DNA from: Candidatus Aquiluna sp. UB-MaderosW2red | GTDB taxonomy: Bacteria > Actinomycetota > Actinomycetes > Actinomycetales > Microbacteriaceae | Direction of reading: 5' to 3' | DNA: 64,000 nt | Assembly: GCF_900100865.1 (NCBI RefSeq) | Contig: NZ_LT627734.1 | Span: 434,001-498,000, forward strand | In this document: positions 8,530-19,900 of the stretch, piece by piece | Position numbering within the stretch: the first letter of the stretch is position 1 | How the letters are laid out: each line of letters opens with the position of its first letter | Position numbers and translations under genes: made by a program | Notes under the pieces: generated by a model | Seen by the model: only the letters and a program-made list of their open reading frames with translations | Database searches by the model: none | Told to the model about the DNA's origin: nothing

Positions 8530-9591
8530 ATGAGACGCAAAACTACCTTAGGCCTGGCTTTAGTAGCAGTTGCAGCTCTAGCGCTGTCGGCTTGCTCTTC
8601 TTCCGTTACCGTCGATCCTGAACAGGGCACTGCTGACCCCGTAGAGAGCGGAATTTCTGGTACAACACTAATTATTTACACGCCGAATGAAGAGGGAATG
8701 CTAAATAGCCTTATTCCGTTGTTCGAAGAAGAAAGCGGAGTTAACGTGCAGTTGATCACTGCTGGAACCGGTGAATTATATCAACGAGTTCGCAGTGAGG
8801 CGGCAAGGCCTCAGGGAGACGTTTTGTTTGGCGGTGGCGCTGCGCAGGCAAGTGCGAACCTTGACCTTTGGGGTGAGTACACATCTTCCGAGGACGGTGC
8901 CATGGTCGACGGGGGAAAGAATATGACCGGCTTCTTCACTCCTTACCAAGCTGACGGATCCAACCTTTTGGTTAACACCGAAGAGGCTGCAGCGCTTGGG
9001 ATAGAGATCTCCAGTTATGCCGACCTACTCCAGCCAGAACTGAAGGGCAAGATTGCCTTCGGAGACCCCACTGACTCTTCTTCCGCATTCGCTCAGTTGA
9101 CCAACATGCTGAAGGCTGTTGGTGGAGACTACGAATCCGAAGCCTCCTGGGGTTTCGTTGAGGCACTTGTAGCCCAGCTGGATGGCATCTCAATCGGCTC
9201 ATCGAGCCAGGTCGCCCAGGATGTTGTTAACGGTGAGTACGTGGTTGGACTTACATACGAACCGCTTTCCCTCAACCTTGTGAACAGTGGCGCACCAGTT
9301 GAGATTGTCTACCCCGAAGAAGGCGCAGCCTTTCTCCCAGCAACGATTCAGCTCATCAAGGACGGGCCAAACCCTGAGGCAGCCAAGGCATTTATTGACT
9401 TTGTGATTTCGGAGCAGGCACAGACGATCATTGCTGAAGAGACCGCTGGCCGCCCACTGCGGGATGGCATTGCGAAGCCAGGCTTGCCGGCACTAACCGA
9501 AATCCCGACTATTCAGGAGGATGGAGCTTACGTTTCCGAGAACCGCGATGCGATCATCGCTCGGTACCGGACTATCCTCGAGAATCAGTAA
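8530..9591 (+). CDS. ABC transporter substrate-binding lipoprotein, Fe(III)-type
   Basis: A 353-residue extracellular binding protein of the ferric-iron/putrescine-like (FbpA/AfuA) family. The signal peptide ends in the lipobox LSAC, giving a lipid-anchored cysteine at about residue 22. The mature part begins SGTTLIIYTPNEEGMLNSLI, typical of FbpA-like proteins. Family members bind Fe3+ or related small ligands such as 2-aminoethylphosphonate, so the substrate is only probable. GAGAGGA lies just before the ATG. The ATPase and fused permease follow in the same operon. Confidence 0.8.
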   Translation: MRRKTTLGLALVAVAALALSACSSSVTVDPEQGTADPVESGISGTTLIIYTPNEEGMLNSLIPLFEEESGVNVQLITAGTGELYQRVRSEAARPQGDVLFGGGAAQASANLDLWGEYTSSEDGAMVDGGKNMTGFFTPYQADGSNLLVNTEEAAALGIEISSYADLLQPELKGKIAFGDPTDSSSAFAQLTNMLKAVGGDYESEASWGFVEALVAQLDGISIGSSSQVAQDVVNGEYVVGLTYEPLSLNLVNSGAPVEIVYPEEGAAFLPATIQLIKDGPNPEAAKAFIDFVISEQAQTIIAEETAGRPLRDGIAKPGLPALTEIPTIQEDGAYVSENRDAIIARYRTILENQ

Positions 9592-9623
9592 GGCTCTTTA
9601 GACTCACATAGGAACTAGACAAC

Positions 9624-10709
9624 ATGACAAGCATTGCAATGCGCTCGCTGCTCAAGGAGTATGGCGGGCAGGTAGTTATACCCGACCTTGACCTAGATAT
9701 TCTCGAAGGAGAATTTTTCACCCTGCTAGGGCCCTCCGGATGCGGTAAGACAACTTTGTTACGAATGATTGCCGGGTTCAACACGATTGAATCCGGCACC
9801 ATCTCGTTTGACGGGGTGGTAGTAAACGACCAATCCCCATCATCACGAGACATCGGGATGGTGTTTCAAAACTACGCCCTCTTTCCTCAGATGACAGCTT
9901 CGAAGAACGTTGCCTTTGGCTTGCAGACCCGCAAGGTCAGTAGTGAAGAAAGTGGGGAGAGGGTGAAATCGGCACTTGAGTCGATGCGCATTACCGCTCT
10001 CCATGACCGCCTTCCTGGAGCAATGTCTGGTGGCCAACAGCAACGTGTAGCACTGGCTCGGGCGCTAGTGATTCGCCCTGCAGTGTTGCTGATGGATGAG
10101 CCACTTTCTAACCTTGACGCCAAGTTGCGCGTCGAAATGCGCGAAGTCATCCGCAACGCCCAACAAGAGGCGAGGATCACCACGGTCTATGTCACTCATG
10201 ATCAAGAAGAGGCGATGGCAGTCTCGGATCGCATCGCGGTCATGAACTTGGGCGTGGTGCAACAAGTCGGTTCACCCGCAGAGATCTATCGAAACCCTGC
10301 GAACAAATTCGTTGCTGAGTTCATTGGCAAGACCAACCTGATTGAGCGGGAACTTATCAGCCGAAACGGAGCCACGATGGTGGATCTTGGCGAGGGAGTT
10401 TCGATTGATGTTTCCTCCATCGTTGGCACCGAGGCCTCTGGACGCATACATGTTTCGGTGCGCCCCGAGGCGGTGCGTGCTGGTAAAGATGGCCTCAGCG
10501 CTGAAGTTATGGAAGAGTCCTTCCTTGGTTCGCACTCGCAAGTGCGGGCGAAGCTCGAAACGGGTGAAATCATTGAGTTCCTAGAATTCTCGCGACGCGA
10601 CTCTAGGTGGGAGCGAGGCGAGAAGGTCATTCTTGAGGTTGATACGAACCTGTTGACTTATTTCGACTTCGATAGCGGAATGTCGATTATGCGTGGAGCC
10701 ACAGTGTGA
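9624..10709 (+). CDS. ABC transporter ATPase, Fe(III)/putrescine type
   Basis: A 361-residue cytosolic ATPase that energises the neighbouring permease. Walker A GPSGCGKTT (about residues 37-45), Q-loop in VFQNYALFPQM, signature SGGQQQRVALARAL, Walker B VLLMDEPLSNLD and switch histidine in VYVTHDQEEAM are all intact. The C-terminal region (about 240-361) is a TOBE-type regulatory domain. The 3' end overlaps the permease start by 4 bases (GTGA), indicating translational coupling. Confidence 0.9.
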   Translation: MTSIAMRSLLKEYGGQVVIPDLDLDILEGEFFTLLGPSGCGKTTLLRMIAGFNTIESGTISFDGVVVNDQSPSSRDIGMVFQNYALFPQMTASKNVAFGLQTRKVSSEESGERVKSALESMRITALHDRLPGAMSGGQQQRVALARALVIRPAVLLMDEPLSNLDAKLRVEMREVIRNAQQEARITTVYVTHDQEEAMAVSDRIAVMNLGVVQQVGSPAEIYRNPANKFVAEFIGKTNLIERELISRNGATMVDLGEGVSIDVSSIVGTEASGRIHVSVRPEAVRAGKDGLSAEVMEESFLGSHSQVRAKLETGEIIEFLEFSRRDSRWERGEKVILEVDTNLLTYFDFDSGMSIMRGATV

Positions 10710-12358
10710 AAATAGCACGGGGTAAGTTCGACGGTTGGACAACGATAGCGGTCGCGCTTACCGGCGGTTATTTGCTGATGGTGATCTGGCCGCTGGTAAC
10801 AGTTCTAATTAGGAGTGCTACTAGCGAGGGCGAGTTTTCGCTGGCTGGATTCGAGAAGTTTTTCTCATCGCGTTTGTACTACGAAACCCTGACAAACAGT
10901 CTTCTGGTTACCGTATCTGTAACTGTCTTGGCGCTCGCAATAGCGTTCCCAATGGCCTACTTCATGACGATGTTCCGCGTCCGTGGCAACCGTACCGCCC
11001 AGATGTTGATTCTCGCCTCGATGATGTCACCGCCTTTCATCGGCGCCTACTCGTGGATCCTGCTTTTAGGCAATAACGGGTTGATTACAAATTGGGTTGA
11101 AGATACTTTTGGCATTGAACCTCCTCCTATTTATGGGTTCAGTGGAATCGTTCTTGTTCTTACGCTGCAGCTAGTTCCACTGATTTTCACCTACCTTATG
11201 GGGGCATGGCGAACCATCGATGTGTCGTTGCTCGAAGCCTCCGAAGGCATGGGCGTTACTGGTTTGCGACGCGCCTTCAAGGTGATCTCGCCACTACTTT
11301 GGCCGACAGTCCTCGCAGGCAGCCTGCTCGTTTTTGTAAGGGCATTCGCCGACTTCGGCACGCCGATTCTTATCGGACAGGGCTTTCGAACGGTCCCGGT
11401 GCTGATTTACAGTTCATTCGTCGGCGAGGTAAGCAATGACACAGGCTTCGCCGCAGCGGTATCCGTAATCGTCATCATCGTGGCGCTCATAGTGTTCCTT
11501 TTGCAGAAGTACTTTGTTGGGCGCAAGCAGATTTCGATGACCGCTGCGGTTCCCATAGTGCCAAAGCCAATGCCGGGCTGGAGGGGCTGGCTCATACACC
11601 TATACGTTTACGGGTTCCTCACTCTCGCGTTGGCGCCGCTTGTTGTTGTCGTGATCAGTTCGTTCCGCAACACGTTGTTCGGGCAGTTCGTCGACGGGTT
11701 CTCCTTTGATAACTACTCGGATTCCTCGGACGCCATCCTTCGCTACGTTGGTAATACTTTTAGAATCGGACTTTCGGCACTCTTTATCCTCGTGATTATT
11801 GCGGTGTTCGTGTCATATCTCACTGTGAGGCGCAAGGGCGCTCTTTCAAATGGTCTAGACACGATGACGATGATTCCCTACGTGGTGCCCGGGTTGGTAA
11901 TCGGTATAGCTCTCGTGACGGCTTTCAGCCAGCCGCCGTTTCTTCTCACTGGCACCTTCGCGATCATGGTGCTCGCCTTGGTAATTAGGCGAATGCCATA
12001 TTCTGTGAGGTCTACAACGGCGATTATGTATCAACTCGACCCGAGCATTGAAGAGGCGGCGATTAGCCTCGGTGCCTCGAAATTCAGAACACTGGTGCGA
12101 GTCATTGTGCCCGCACTTGCGCCAGGAATCCTCGCGGGCGCGGTGCTCAGCTGGGTGACCATTATCACAGAGCTCAGCACGACACTATTTTTGTACACAA
12201 CATCCACCCAGACTTTGTCGCTCGGTATCTATGTCGAGGTAGTAAGGGGCCAGTTCGGTACCTCTGCGGCGCTGGCCACGGTGTTGCTTGGTCTCACCAT
12301 GCTCTCGATCATCCTTCTGATGCGACTACCCGGAGGCAATAAGGATCTGCGTGTCTAA
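10706..12358 (+). CDS. ABC transporter permease, fused two-domain, Fe(III) type
   Basis: A 550-residue membrane protein made of two tandem permease domains (about residues 1-265 and 290-550), as in FbpB/SfuB. Each half has about six helices and an EAA-type coupling loop: LLEASEGMGVTGLRRAFKVI in the first half and EEAAISLGASKFRTLVRVIV in the second. GTG start inside the ATPase stop region. Together with the two genes before it this makes a complete importer. No clear U-rich terminator follows; the 235 bases after it appear empty. Confidence 0.9.
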   Translation: MKIARGKFDGWTTIAVALTGGYLLMVIWPLVTVLIRSATSEGEFSLAGFEKFFSSRLYYETLTNSLLVTVSVTVLALAIAFPMAYFMTMFRVRGNRTAQMLILASMMSPPFIGAYSWILLLGNNGLITNWVEDTFGIEPPPIYGFSGIVLVLTLQLVPLIFTYLMGAWRTIDVSLLEASEGMGVTGLRRAFKVISPLLWPTVLAGSLLVFVRAFADFGTPILIGQGFRTVPVLIYSSFVGEVSNDTGFAAAVSVIVIIVALIVFLLQKYFVGRKQISMTAAVPIVPKPMPGWRGWLIHLYVYGFLTLALAPLVVVVISSFRNTLFGQFVDGFSFDNYSDSSDAILRYVGNTFRIGLSALFILVIIAVFVSYLTVRRKGALSNGLDTMTMIPYVVPGLVIGIALVTAFSQPPFLLTGTFAIMVLALVIRRMPYSVRSTTAIMYQLDPSIEEAAISLGASKFRTLVRVIVPALAPGILAGAVLSWVTIITELSTTLFLYTTSTQTLSLGIYVEVVRGQFGTSAALATVLLGLTMLSIILLMRLPGGNKDLRV

Positions 12359-12593
12359 CTTCGATGGAAGTCCCGCATAATCGGGCCAATTTGAGGGCGC
12401 GGTAACGGCAGATTCCTAAAAGTTCACAATCTTCAACTGCCATCTAATAACATGCCTTTGGGCGCAGCTGTGTCCAAAGGCTCTTGGTTTTAGTGCTGGT
12501 TTATTGGATGCTCGAATAGGGGGCAACATCTTTGCCGAATCGGGTAGGTAGTAGTTGGTGATCATTCTGAATACTGGATGGCAAAATACATTT
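12359..12593. other. Intergenic stretch, no gene seen
   Basis: No frame with a plausible start and family resemblance. A short CCCG-CATAAT-CGGG hairpin at 12371-12384 follows the transporter operon but has no T-tract. The right end probably contains decayed toxin sequence, because the AbiEii-like remnant can be followed to about 12594. Confidence 0.4.
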
Positions 12594-12690
12594 TGGTCTT
12601 AGCTTTTGAAAAAGTGCACCTCTGGCATTAACATCGGCTCTATTTGCACCAGAAGTCATCGGTTTTCACCATCCAATCCAGGAGATTGCA
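12594..12690 (-). pseudogene. Degraded copy of the AbiEi/AbiEii gene junction
   Basis: On the minus strand 12690-12640 reads CNLLDWMVKTDDFWCK then stop, matching the C-terminus of the intact antitoxin (NLLDWMVQNDGIWRKEH). An overlapping ATG at 12659 reads MTSGANRADVNARGALFQKL, matching the start of the intact toxin (MVFGAKSTDVVARRTLLGAL). The overlapping arrangement is the same as in the intact pair (20 versus 26 bases). Beyond these two ends the similarity fades, so this is an old, truncated paralogue. Confidence 0.7.
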
Positions 12691-12703
12691 AATGGTTATG
12701 CTC

Positions 12704-13105
12704 TTATTCTCCCATTAGGGCAAGGGGAATCAGGGCGACTCCGTTTTGGCGATAGGCATGCCGCCCCGAGTAGATATCAACTTTGCCGATCGGTTCAGAA
12801 TCGAGCTGCAACTTAGGCCGATGCAAGTGGCGGCAGTCATGCTCGGTTATCACCTCAGCCAACTTGCCCAACCCCGCTAAGCGCCCCTGTTCAGTGTTGT
12901 GGAAACCCTCTGGCGATACCTGCTCTTTGCCGAGGATATTCCAAGGACTGAATCCTGTTTTAGTCTGGCCTGATACTAATTGCTGAAATGTGTTTTCATT
13001 CAGCGCGCGTTGGCAACGCTGTCGGGTTCGGCTGCGAGATTCGGGTCTATTTCCTTGGCGCAGTGCTGTTGCTTGAGTTGCGAGTCTTAGACAAGGGCCA
13101 CCGGG
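12704..13105 (-). pseudogene. Unidentified 133-codon open frame without a start, probable gene fragment
   Basis: The minus strand stays open from a stop at 13106-13108 down to TAA at 12704. The product has ordinary composition, with segments such as GFSPWNILGKEQVSPEGF, LAEVITEHDCRHLHRP and KVDIYSGRHAYRQNGVALIP. There is no ATG, GTG or TTG in its first half, and its 5' end coincides with the start of the response regulator at 13109/13148. This suggests a truncated gene cut by a rearrangement. I do not recognise the family. It ends exactly where the AbiEi remnant begins. Confidence 0.4.
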
Positions 13106-13147
13106 TTAATGGCACCTAAGCCTAGGGATTGGGTTTATCATTTGGCA

Positions 13148-13801
13148 ATGAAGACCTATGTGCGGCGCGTCTTGATTGTTGAAGATGAGGTGCTGATTAG
13201 AAACTTCTTGTGTCTGACGCTCGAGGAAGCCGGTTTTGAGGTCGCACAAGCCTCCTCTGCGGCGCAGGCACTGGATGTTATTAAAAAGTTTGATCCAGAT
13301 ATCGCAATTTTGGACATCAACTTGGGGCCAGGGCCCTCGGGGGTTGACTTGGCATTTGTGATGGACAAAATGCAATTCGGGGTAGCCCTGGTCGTCCTCA
13401 CGAACCATCCGGACCTTAGAACAGCCGGTTATTCCAAAAGCGATTTGCCAGTTGGCTGCGGGTTTTTGAGAAAAGACTTGATTGATGACCCGAGTGCCTT
13501 CATTGCTGCAATCGAAACTGTGATTGCAGGTAGGAAGGAGCTGAGGCAAGACCAAGACAAATCAAGACCCTTAGCCGAACTCAGCGCCCACCAAATCGAG
13601 ATTCTCCGGCTGACCGCTTCGGGGCTCACCAATGCTGCAATAGCGAAACAACGAAATACTAGTTCTCGAGCGGTCGAGCAGTCGCTAAAAGGTATTTACG
13701 AGGTGTTGGGAATCGACACCGATGGAGACGTAAACCCAAGGGTTGAGGCGGCCACCAGGTTCTTTCGCGCTGCCGGGCTTCCAAACAGCTCTAATTCCTA
13801 A
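13148..13801 (+). CDS. LuxR-type response regulator (surface locus 2), orphan
   Basis: About 217 residues from ATG 13148 (an earlier in-frame ATG at 13109 is possible; neither has a clear ribosome site). The receiver domain reads VLIVEDEVLIRNFL, with the acceptor Asp in AILDINLGPGPSG and VLTN on the fourth strand. The DNA-binding domain reads LSAHQIEILRLTASGLTNAAIA and SRAVEQSLKGIY. It is paralogous to the regulator at 3888 but has no kinase beside it, so it may be served by the kinase at 4545 or act alone. It lies 166 bases ahead of the 2083-aa surface protein. Confidence 0.85.
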   Translation: MKTYVRRVLIVEDEVLIRNFLCLTLEEAGFEVAQASSAAQALDVIKKFDPDIAILDINLGPGPSGVDLAFVMDKMQFGVALVVLTNHPDLRTAGYSKSDLPVGCGFLRKDLIDDPSAFIAAIETVIAGRKELRQDQDKSRPLAELSAHQIEILRLTASGLTNAAIAKQRNTSSRAVEQSLKGIYEVLGIDTDGDVNPRVEAATRFFRAAGLPNSSNS

Positions 13802-13876
13802 CCTCATTTCTGGCGCTGAGTTTCCAGCTGCCCCAGCCCTTTATCTCAACCGTTTAGAGCGGTTTGTTGAATCCAA

Positions 13877-13914
13877 ATAGCCCCAGGCTTCGGATATCCG
13901 AAGCCTGGGGCTAT
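13877..13914. promoter_or_regulatory. 38-bp perfect palindrome ahead of the giant surface protein gene
   Basis: Two 19-base arms, ATAGCCCCAGGCTTCGGAT and its exact complement, meet with no spacer. It lies between the response regulator stop (13801) and the surface gene start (13968). It has no T-tract on the plus strand, so it is not a standard terminator. It could be a regulator-binding site, an RNA cruciform/attenuator or a processing hairpin. Confidence 0.7.
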
Positions 13915-13967
13915 GGCAGAAAGTCCCTGTGGCAGGATTTTGACAACTTGTATAAAAAAGGATAAAA

Positions 13968-16900
13968 ATGACTTCTTTCAGACTGCGCAGACCAGTATTC
14001 CGCCCAACCGTTGCGGTTATGGCCATGATGAGCCTAATTGTTTCTGCGTTTTTGCTGGTGCCGAGTGTTCCAGAGGCTCAAGCCCAGACCTCAGCTGGTT
14101 TGAAGAATGATTATGACTACTATGCGGACCTAGATGGCACTACTCAGTACTTCAGGGGCATCGATAACCAGGCTGTTATCCCCGCTACGGCATTTACTCT
14201 GGAGGCTTGGGTGCGGCCGGCAGATATTCGAACTGGACAGGATTATTACTCCGTTATTACTCAAAATCAGAAAATTGGTGGAGGTGAAGACAATCGCGTT
14301 AATTTCGGCCTGAGGGTTATCAATGGGACTTATGGGATTCACTATGGTTCTTCTAGCACCGCGAATACGGACCTGGACGCCTTGCCGGGCAGTGGCATCC
14401 CAACCAACCAGTGGTCTCACATAGCGGTCACTTCCGAAGTTGGCGTGACCGGAGGAAAAACAACCATATGGCTGAATGGGAAACAGGTTGGCCAGAGCGA
14501 TAACGCTTTCTCTGTGCTGGCTAACGCCACAGGCACGGCCTTTTCTATCGGCGCCACTGGCGGACCCACTGCAAAGAATTGGTTCAAGGGCGGCATCGAT
14601 CAGGTCAAGGTTTGGAACGGTGTTCTAAGCCAAAATGACATTCAGAAATCAATGCACGCTTGGGATGCCACGGGGATTACCCCGAGTACTCTCAGGGCCC
14701 ACTATGACTTTAATGACAAGTCCGCAAGCGGGGGCTTTGTTTTCGACGCAAAAGCTACAACTAATTTCAATTACCGATTAGCCATTAAGGGTGCTCCAAC
14801 TTTCCCCGATGTCAAGACCTACCAAGAGCACAACGGCAAGCAGGTTTTCACCTTCCCACGTTCCTACCTAACCGAGAACGGTGGTTGGCGCGCTCCAAAT
14901 TCGGCCACTAAGTTCTCGGCGGCCATTTTGGCTGGCGGCGGAGGAGGCGGGCCAGATAATGGCAGCGGCGGCGGCGGTGGTGCTCTATACCTAGCGAACA
15001 ACAAAGCTTTACCTTCTTCTCGTGTGCTTGGAATAGTTGTTGGTCAGGGTGGAGTTGGCGTGCCCGATGAGTTTAACGCCAGTTCAGGCCAAGTCTCTGC
15101 AATTAGCTCTTCCTCAATAATCCAGTCCAATGGCGGTTTTCCTGGTTGGGATTACACGGACACTAATGCCAACACCTCCTTAGGTGGCCCAGCGAACGGT
15201 TCGCCTCCAGCTGGCGACGAGTCATTTGCAGGCGCCAGAGGTGGAGCAAGCCCTACCTGCTCAGACGCGCCAAATCCTGGCCTACCAGGTCAGGTGCTTA
15301 CCATGCTTGGAGTCATAGTAGGTTCTGGTGGTGGTGGCGGAACTAGCGTTGGGCACCCCACGAGTGCCGGTGGCCCGGGAGCTGGATCATCATCCAATAG
15401 CTTCACAACCGGTTCTGCCGGTGAAGCCAATAGAGGTGGAGGTGGAGGTGCGGGCTCTGGCTGCAATAATCCCGCTAAGACCCCTGGCGGCAACGGCGGC
15501 TCCGGCCTGGTGATTGTGACTGTCGATTTTGTCGGTAAGTGCCTGTATGTGAATTCCGGGTTCACTTTGACTCAGGTTCCAAAGGTTCAATTCTTTGGTA
15601 TTCAAACTGACCCAAAAGTGCAAATCAGATCTGAGTCCTCTCAGATTGCGGTGCAGGCTGCCTTTTATGGAGAGTCGGCAATCGTAGGTGATCAGATGTA
15701 TTTTGCGGATCGAGGACGCCAAAAACTCAGGCGTTATCCACTAGATGCATCAAGAAATGTCCTTACCGAGTCAATTATCGGAGATCTTCCGACCCCTGGC
15801 ATGGGGGTCACTGCGGATGAGAGATATGTTTACGCTTGGAACAACACCGGCATAGCTCGGTATGACACTTTGACCCAGAACTATCAGAAGACATTCATTG
15901 ACAAGGGTGATATTGCAAAAGTGGATGGCGAGATGGCGTTCGGTAGATTCGAAGGCGTTGGCTACCTGTTTATTGCAAGCGATCGGACAGGCTTCACAGA
16001 CGCAGCTGGCTATTACAGCGACGTTTACGCCGTTCCAGTGAGTGGAATGAACGCTCAAGGAGTCGCGGCAATCGTGCCTGCCGCTTTAAGCAAAACTGCT
16101 CATTTGTTTTCAAAATCTAAGCTTTCAGGTGCTAGTCCTGAAGCAAATGGGTCATCCGGCATAGCGGTGATTGGCAAGAGTGTTTACTGGACCACCGGGC
16201 TCAGCAGTTCGATTAATTCGAAGATTTGGACCAAAGTTATGACCCCCGCGAACCTGCCTGGATACCCTCGCGGCGGTGAATCTAAAACATCTGAAGCGGG
16301 CCAAATGCTTAAGGAGTACGCAACACAGAACTTTCGGGGATTATCGGCAGATTCAGAAAAACTCTACTTTCAAGCAACGACCTACAACGTCGACAGCCTG
16401 AATCCTAAGACGCTTGCTTCTAGGACGGAGGTGCTTGATTCAGCCATGTCGACCACTGCAAATGGAATCCTGCCGGCTGCAAGTTGCCCAATTCCTATAA
16501 TTGCGGGCTCTGGTCGAAGTAGCTTTTACGGAGGGAATGTTGCGACCCAGTTCCCTTCAATTTTTCCGCAGAACACTCTCGGTGTTAGTTACCGTGTGGA
16601 GTATCGAATCAACGGTGGGCCTTGGGTGCTTCAAGAGGTCACAAGTGGGCGGACAGCAAGCCTAATCCCGCCAAGTGACGGTCTTTACGAAACTCGGGTC
16701 GCGACTTTGGTTGGCGGAGAACTGAGTGAATTTGGAACGACGTTCCAGACTCAGGTTGGGGCCTTACCCGATCCGCCGCTTTGTGATAACCCAACCAAAC
16801 TTGTTTATCAAGTGACCGCCGGAACGACCGTGCGGCTCGACCTCACCACTGCAAGCTCTCCGGGAGTAGTCAAACCGGTAGTGGTCGACTGGGGAAATGG

Positions 16901-19900
16901 AACAAAGTCCCCGGTTGCGAGCTGGGCAACTGGTGATTTCACCTTCAGCAAAAGCTATCCGACTGCAGGAACCTACACTATTGATATTTGTGGTGAATTT
17001 GCTGGCTTTGGAAATGCGAGTATCTCGCAAGATCGACTTAGCCGAGTCATCCAGTGGGGTGCCGCGACAGCCACTTTGACCGATTTGAGCTTCGCCTTCA
17101 ATAATGCGACGATCCTCAATGACGTGCCTGCAGTCTTGCCTGCGGGCGTAACGACACTCGAATCCGCTTTTCTAGGGGCTGCGGTGTTCAACGACGCCGA
17201 TGTGAAGCTCTGGAATACCGATAACGTGGTGAATTTCGCCGGCATGTTCTCCGGGGCTAAAGCCTTTAATCAAGACATTGGTACAAATTCGACTTATTGG
17301 AATACCGCCAAGGCCACCAACATGAGCAACATGTTCAATGGTGCAACTGCTTTCAATAACGGCAACGCTGACACAATCAAAAACTGGGACACGGCTCTGG
17401 TCACAAACACTTCCTCCATGTTTGAAAAGGCTGCGAACTTTAACCAATCGATCCCAACCGATGGCAATAAGTGGAAAACCAGTTCGGTGACCCAAACTCA
17501 GAACATGTTCAACGGTGCGGCTGTGTTCAACCAAAACATTGGCACCTGGGATACCGCTAATGTGGAGAATTTTTCCGGCATGTTTAAGGGTGCCACTGTG
17601 TTTAATAACGGTGGTTCAGCTGCCATACAGGACTGGAACACCGCCAAGGTGTTGAAAATGGATAGCATGTTTGCTCAAGCCAGAGCCTTTAATCAGCCTT
17701 TGCCCACTGCTGGTTCAAAATGGGATGTGTCAAAAGTTAGCACCATGGAAGACATGTTCTCCGGTGCTTCCTCATTCAATCAGGTGCTAACCAGTTGGGT
17801 GACTTCCAAGGTCTCAAACATGAACCGCATGTTCTTTTCTGCAACCGCCTTCAACAGCGCAACTGCATTTGAGATACCCGTTCTCACAACGGCCGCAAAC
17901 ATGTTCAGCTATAGCGGCTTGAGTGACGATAACTACGGAACTGTGATCATAGGCTTCGATGCTGAGCAGGAAGCAAGTCGGGCGCTAACCGGCGTGGTAT
18001 TTGGTGCTGTCGATAAGACCGCATTTTGTGACACCGCACACGCTTCCTTGCTCGACCTTGCTGCGACCGTCGCGGCCAGTGGCGCAGCCTGGACAATCAC
18101 CGATAAGACCAATAGAACGCTCAGCTGCGCACCAACCGTGACAATCACAGCGGCTAACGCAACTCACGTCTACGGCGAGCCAGTGCCATCTATTGGGTTC
18201 ACAAAAGTGGTCACCGGTGAATCGTTGCCAACTTCGGATTGGCTCTCGGAGGTCCAGTGCAAGGCTGTTGTAACTTCCGACGGAGCTAATGTGTTAGCAA
18301 CCTCTGCTGCTGTTTCGGGTGCCTATAAGACATCCTGCACCGGCCCATCGGGAACTGGTATTGGAATCAAGGTTGTTTACGTCGATGGCACCTACTCGGT
18401 CTCACAACGGCCAATAACCGTAAGGGCGAAAGACCAGGCGATCTTCTCAGGTCAACCAACAACTGATACTCCCGCGACTGCCCTGTCTACTGACAGCGCT
18501 TTAGTCATGGTCACTAGCGGTTCGATATTGGCTGGTGATGTGGTGCACTTCACCCTGGGTTACACTCCCAAAACTGGTACTGCAGCAGTTGCATCCTCGG
18601 CCTACACCGGCTCTGGAGCGATGAATATCATTCCGGCAGCGGCAACCACTGGGAGTATCGGTGCCACTGGAAACTATTTGGTTACCGGCTCTAACGCTGT
18701 TCTGACGGTGTCTGAATTGACCTACATAATTGCGGCCAAATCTCAGGTAAAGACCTACGGCAACCTTTATTCCTTCAGTGATGCCGATTGGATCTGCACG
18801 ATGAAGGTGACTACGGGGTCTGTTATTTCTGAAGGTGCTTGCAGTCCAACGCCATCGGTTTCCATAAGCTCGGCTGGTGCTTCTGCGAATCAGAATGTTT
18901 CTAGCACTGCTATTACATTGTCTGCCACGATCTCCGGGGTTGCTTCAAGCAATATCACAACTGTTGCTGGAACCCTTGAGGTTGTGCCCCGTGTGCTCAC
19001 GGTGATTGCGGAAACCATGGTTGTTCCATACGGATCTGGGGTACCCACCTACCCAACCCCTCAGATCACGGGTTTTGCTAATGGCCAGGACAGCTCCGAT
19101 GTGACTGCGCCAACCTGCGGTTCTGGCTATAACCCAGACACTGCGCGCGGAACGGTGCTCAATATCACTTGTGGCGGCGGAAATCCGGGCTCGAACTACC
19201 GGTTTGTTTATCCGGCGAGCTCTCCAACGCTAACGGTTCCAGCATTATCGACGGTGAGCTCGGATGTGCCCATCACAACCAGCCTCCCAGAAGATGTAAT
19301 AAGCGCTGACTCTGTCTTTAGGTTCGGTATTGCTCCTGTGAATCGGATTTGCTTTGCAAACCTGATCATTCTGGATGGCATCAATGAACCCAATCCGATT
19401 CGCCAAGAGGTGACTTCGAGTTCGGTGGTCTTCGAGTTGCCACTTGATATCGGCGAATACGAATACGAGCTATTTCTTGATGGCAACTGTGACGCACCCA
19501 CCACCAGGGGAATGTTGAGCATCTTGGAGTACGTTGCGCCAGTTATTGTTCCTGAAGCTACGGTCACCCCAGCGCCCTCGGTAGCACCAGCTCCTTATAC
19601 CGGCCCACAAATTACAGACTTCTCGGCCAGGCAGCTGCCTGGTGATAAGCCTGCGACCGTTGTGCTGGATGGTGTTCGGTTGTCGCTGGTCACAGACGTC
19701 TGGGTCGGTGAGACCAAAATCACCTTCACCAGAAACGATAAGGGGCAGCTGATTCTTAGCCTCCCGGCCTTGGCCGAAGGTAAATATGATCTGCGGCTTG
19801 GTTTTGAAGGTGGTGGAATGATCACCAATATCAATGCCTTTATCATCTTGAAGGCGGGGGATATTGGAAACCAAACTCCTCCCACTGACACGCTGCCCAA

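Noticed and set aside
12783-12986. 67-codon plus-strand frame
   Set aside because: Antisense to the longer minus-strand open frame 12704-13105 and Ser/Cys/Trp-rich, unlike a real protein.
15290-15565. Pro-rich 91-codon antisense frame
   Set aside because: Mirror image of the Gly-rich domain codons of the giant surface protein.
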